Below are positions 4,998-6,943 of a stretch of DNA of 6,943 nt, one piece after another. Made by a program: the position numbers and the translations under genes. The notes under the pieces were generated by a model, which was not told the DNA's origin, did not search any database, and saw only the letters and a list, made by a program, of their open reading frames with translations. Positions within the stretch are counted from its first letter, which is position 1. Each line of letters begins with the position of its first letter. This stretch comes from Alphaproteobacteria bacterium (GTDB taxonomy: Bacteria > Pseudomonadota > Alphaproteobacteria > Rhizobiales > Xanthobacteraceae): contig VAZH01000040.1 in NCBI GenBank assembly GCA_005884465.1, positions 1 through 6,943 of the forward strand, in the 5' to 3' direction.

Positions 4998-6284
4998 ATG
5001 ACCTCATCCGCCACATCTTCGTTCGACACGCCCGGCGACGCCGCGCGTGCCGCCGAATTGCGGCGCGTCAAGGCGCTGGCGACGCTGGTGCTTGGGGGCA
5101 CGCTGACTCTGTTCGTGACGGCGAAGGCGCTGCTGCCATTGCATCCGATCTTCGGCTTCATCGCGGCGTTCGCTGAAGCAGCCACGATCGGCGGATTGGC
5201 CGACTGGTACGCGGTAGTGGCACTGTTCCGCAGGCCTTTGGGATTGCCGATCCCGCACACCGCGATCATCCAGAGCAACCAGCACCGCATCGCCGACAAG
5301 CTCGGCGAATTCATCGAGGTGCATTTTCTGGAAGCCGCGCCGGTGGAAGCCAAGTTGCGCCAGGTCGATTTCGCCTCCTTCATTGCCGACTGGCTCGGCG
5401 ATGAAAAACGTAGCGCGGATCTTGCGCGCTTCATTTTGCGGCTGTTGCCAGAGGCGCTAACAGCATCGGAAACGTCCGGCCTCAATTCGTTCATCGGCCG
5501 CCGCATCCTGACCCAGATTCAATCGATTGATCTGGCGCCGCTCGCGGCCGGCACACTGCGCACCTTCGTCAGCGAGGGGCGTCACCGCGGCTTCCTCGAC
5601 GAACTTCTGCTAGCGGTGCACGAAACGCTGAACAGGCCGGAAACGATGGAGGCGATTCGCCAGAAGATTCGCAATGAATTGCCGACCCTTCTCAAGCTCT
5701 ACCGCGCAGATGCCTACCTGATGAAGAAAATCGCGGCTTCCGCGACGGCGTTTTTCGACGAAGTGCGGACTAATCCAAATCATCCGTTCCGCGGCGAATT
5801 CGATCGCCTGGTGTTGTCGTTCATCGATCGGCTCGAGGGCCAACCTCAATTTGCCGAACGGCTCGACGCGCTGAAGCATGATCTTTTGGCGAGGCCCGAA
5901 CTCGGCGAGCTGACGCAACATCTGTGGTCAAACGTGAAGGATTTCGTGGACCGCAACGCCGCAGGCGAGAGCGAGGTGCTTCGGCATCATCTCACCGGCC
6001 TCCTTGTTAAGGCGGGCAATCAGCTCGCAGCCGATTCCGAGATGCGCGCCGAAATCAACAATGGCCTCGTTGTGGTGCTGCGCAGCCTCATCGCCGACCA
6101 GAAAAGCGGCGTCTCGAGCTTCATCTCCGACCAGGTCAAGGCCTGGGACATGGCGCAGCTGATTTCGCTGATCGAAATCAACATCGGCAAGGATCTGCAA
6201 TACATCCGCTTCAACGGCTCGCTGATCGGCGGCCTTGCCGGATTGGGGCTCTACTCGATCGAATTCGTGCTGCGGTGGCTGTGA
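4998..6284 (+). CDS. DUF445 family membrane protein
   Basis: A 428-residue protein of the DUF445 family (E. coli YjiN is a relative); no biochemical function is established. Seen: an N-terminal hydrophobic pair at about residues 27-66 (ATLVLGGTLTLFVTA, then FGFIAAFAEAATIGGLADW), the conserved block GGLADWYAVVALFRRP...IPHTAI (65-90), a long helical soluble middle, and a C-terminal hydrophobic segment SLIGGLAGLGLYSIEFVL (about 408-425). This suggests an inner-membrane anchor at both ends. The frame is open back to an ATG at 4926, but those extra 24 codons are read from the hairpin repeat and should not be counted. ATG 4998 has little Shine-Dalgarno. A TTG at 4986 in the same frame has GAGGG (4974-4978) 7 nt upstream and would add only four residues. 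No partner genes are evident. Confidence 0.88.
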   Translation: MTSSATSSFDTPGDAARAAELRRVKALATLVLGGTLTLFVTAKALLPLHPIFGFIAAFAEAATIGGLADWYAVVALFRRPLGLPIPHTAIIQSNQHRIADKLGEFIEVHFLEAAPVEAKLRQVDFASFIADWLGDEKRSADLARFILRLLPEALTASETSGLNSFIGRRILTQIQSIDLAPLAAGTLRTFVSEGRHRGFLDELLLAVHETLNRPETMEAIRQKIRNELPTLLKLYRADAYLMKKIAASATAFFDEVRTNPNHPFRGEFDRLVLSFIDRLEGQPQFAERLDALKHDLLARPELGELTQHLWSNVKDFVDRNAAGESEVLRHHLTGLLVKAGNQLAADSEMRAEINNGLVVVLRSLIADQKSGVSSFISDQVKAWDMAQLISLIEINIGKDLQYIRFNGSLIGGLAGLGLYSIEFVLRWL

Positions 6285-6482
6285 CTTTTAGATCACTGCA
6301 AGGCTTTTAAATGAGGCAATCCCTTGCTGCGTCACTATGAGCCGCTTGAAAGCGGAAATCCGGTTCCCTAGCTTTGCGGGGAAATTGTTGCGTTGCGGAA
6401 CGATTCTACGCGGTTTGCGTCTTCCTGTTGGTCCATTGGTCGGTTGCCGAAACTCAAGGGGCCGATCCTGAAAGGAGCTACG
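6285..6482. other. Intergenic region between DUF445 and second hydrolase
   Basis: This 198-nt stretch has no supported gene. It holds a 6-2-6 palindrome CCGCTTGAAAGCGG (6342-6355), which could also fold as a 5-bp stem with a TGAA loop, and a loose inverted repeat GCAAGG (6298-6303) / CCTTGC (6322-6327). Neither is followed by a T run. The promoter of the next gene is expected here but I cannot point to it with confidence. Confidence 0.5.
6472..6477 (+). promoter_or_regulatory. Ribosome binding site of the second hydrolase
   Basis: AAGGAG lies 5 nt before the ATG at 6483. It sets the start of a gene whose end lies outside the window. Confidence 0.75.
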
Positions 6483-6943
6483 ATGTCCGCCACTGCCCAC
6501 GCGCTGCGCCCACCGTCCAGAACCCTGATGTTGCTGGAGGGGCGCGCCATCCACGAACTCGGCGCCTTTCTCGGCGCGTTGCCGCTGCTCAGCCTGGCGC
6601 CGAGGGGCGACGGGCATCCGGTGCTCGTGTTGCCCGGGCTGGTCGCTTCGGACACTTCGACCCGTCCGCTGCGCAGCTTCCTGAAAAGTCGCGGCTATGC
6701 CGCCAGCGGCTGGCGTCAGGGCCGCAACCTTGGCCCGCGCCAAGGCGTGCAGCATGCGATGATCGATCTGGTGCATGAGCTGACCGACGCGCATGGGCGC
6801 AAGATCAGCCTGATCGGCTGGAGCCTGGGCGGTGTTTACGCGCGCCAGCTAGCAAAGATGATGCCGGATCGCGTGCGCTCGGTGATCACCCTTGGCAGTC
6901 CGTTTGCGGCCCATCCGAAGGCCACCAACGCCTGGCGCGTCTA
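6483..6943 (+). CDS. Alpha/beta hydrolase, lipase/esterase-like (partial, 3' end outside window)
   Basis: The first 153 residues of an alpha/beta hydrolase are visible, and the frame is open to the window edge. Seen: strand HPVLVLPGLVASD (45-57), with LPG forming the usual oxyanion turn, then GYAASGWRQGRNLGP (71-85), a segment I associate with LipA/PGAP1-like lipases and esterases, and the nucleophile elbow GWSLGG with Ser114 followed by a helix VYARQLAKMMPDRV. The strand SVITLGSPF (133-141) is typical of triacylglycerol-lipase-like folds. The Asp and His of the triad would lie in the missing part. The start ATG has AAGGAG 5 nt upstream. There is no signal peptide at the visible N-terminus. 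A role in lipid or polyester ester cleavage is possible, but the substrate cannot be told from this fragment. Confidence 0.85.
   Translation, partial: MSATAHALRPPSRTLMLLEGRAIHELGAFLGALPLLSLAPRGDGHPVLVLPGLVASDTSTRPLRSFLKSRGYAASGWRQGRNLGPRQGVQHAMIDLVHELTDAHGRKISLIGWSLGGVYARQLAKMMPDRVRSVITLGSPFAAHPKATNAWRV

Noticed and set aside
6298..6327. Inverted repeat GCAAGG/CCTTGC just after the DUF445 stop as a terminator
   Set aside because: Only 6 bp with an 18-nt loop and no following T run, so it is too weak to call.
6288..6794. 168-codon minus-strand open frame over the start of the second hydrolase
   Set aside because: The plus strand has a good ribosome binding site and a GWSLGG nucleophile elbow. 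The antisense frame has no family features.

Overview
The window looks like chromosomal DNA of a Bradyrhizobium-type alphaproteobacterium (Nitrobacteraceae). The evidence is high-GC coding sequence, Bradyrhizobium-like versions of the P450 reductase, phasin and DUF445 proteins, and two copies of a paired-hairpin repeat (CATCCTGAGG...CTCGAAGGATG type) that I recall as abundant between genes in this group. The assignment comes from recognition, not from a database search.

Left part (1-1866). The window opens in the last 125 codons of a fused cytochrome P450/NADPH-P450 reductase (CYP102/BM3 type). Facing it on the minus strand is a two-gene unit: an alpha/beta hydrolase that starts with TTG, then a seven-cysteine GFA-type zinc protein 9 nt downstream. 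A paired-hairpin repeat fills the gap between the convergent P450 and GFA genes.

Central part (about 1867-4860) is a polyhydroxyalkanoate (PHA) locus. A 199-nt divergent gap leads into a very short PhaE-like subunit (128 aa), a class III PHA synthase PhaC (365 aa, Cys156/Asp310/His339) and a GNAT acetyltransferase. The three genes are joined by two ATGA stop/start overlaps. A hairpin follows, then an intergenic region with two strong palindromes (16 nt perfect, and 8-2-8), then a phasin with a good ribosome binding site and a clear rho-independent terminator. PhaE and PhaC would polymerise hydroxyacyl-CoA and the phasin would coat the granule. The GNAT is translationally tied to the synthase, but its substrate is unknown.

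Right part (4861-6943). A second paired-hairpin repeat runs almost up to a DUF445 membrane protein (428 aa from its ATG) and may supply its Shine-Dalgarno sequence. After about 200 nt without a gene, a second alpha/beta hydrolase (GWSLGG elbow) starts and runs off the window end.

No RNA genes, CRISPR arrays, insertion sequences or phage genes were seen. Most of the window is ordinary. The points most worth following are the short PhaE, the GNAT coupled to phaC, the palindromes upstream of the phasin, and the internal covariation in the repeat units.
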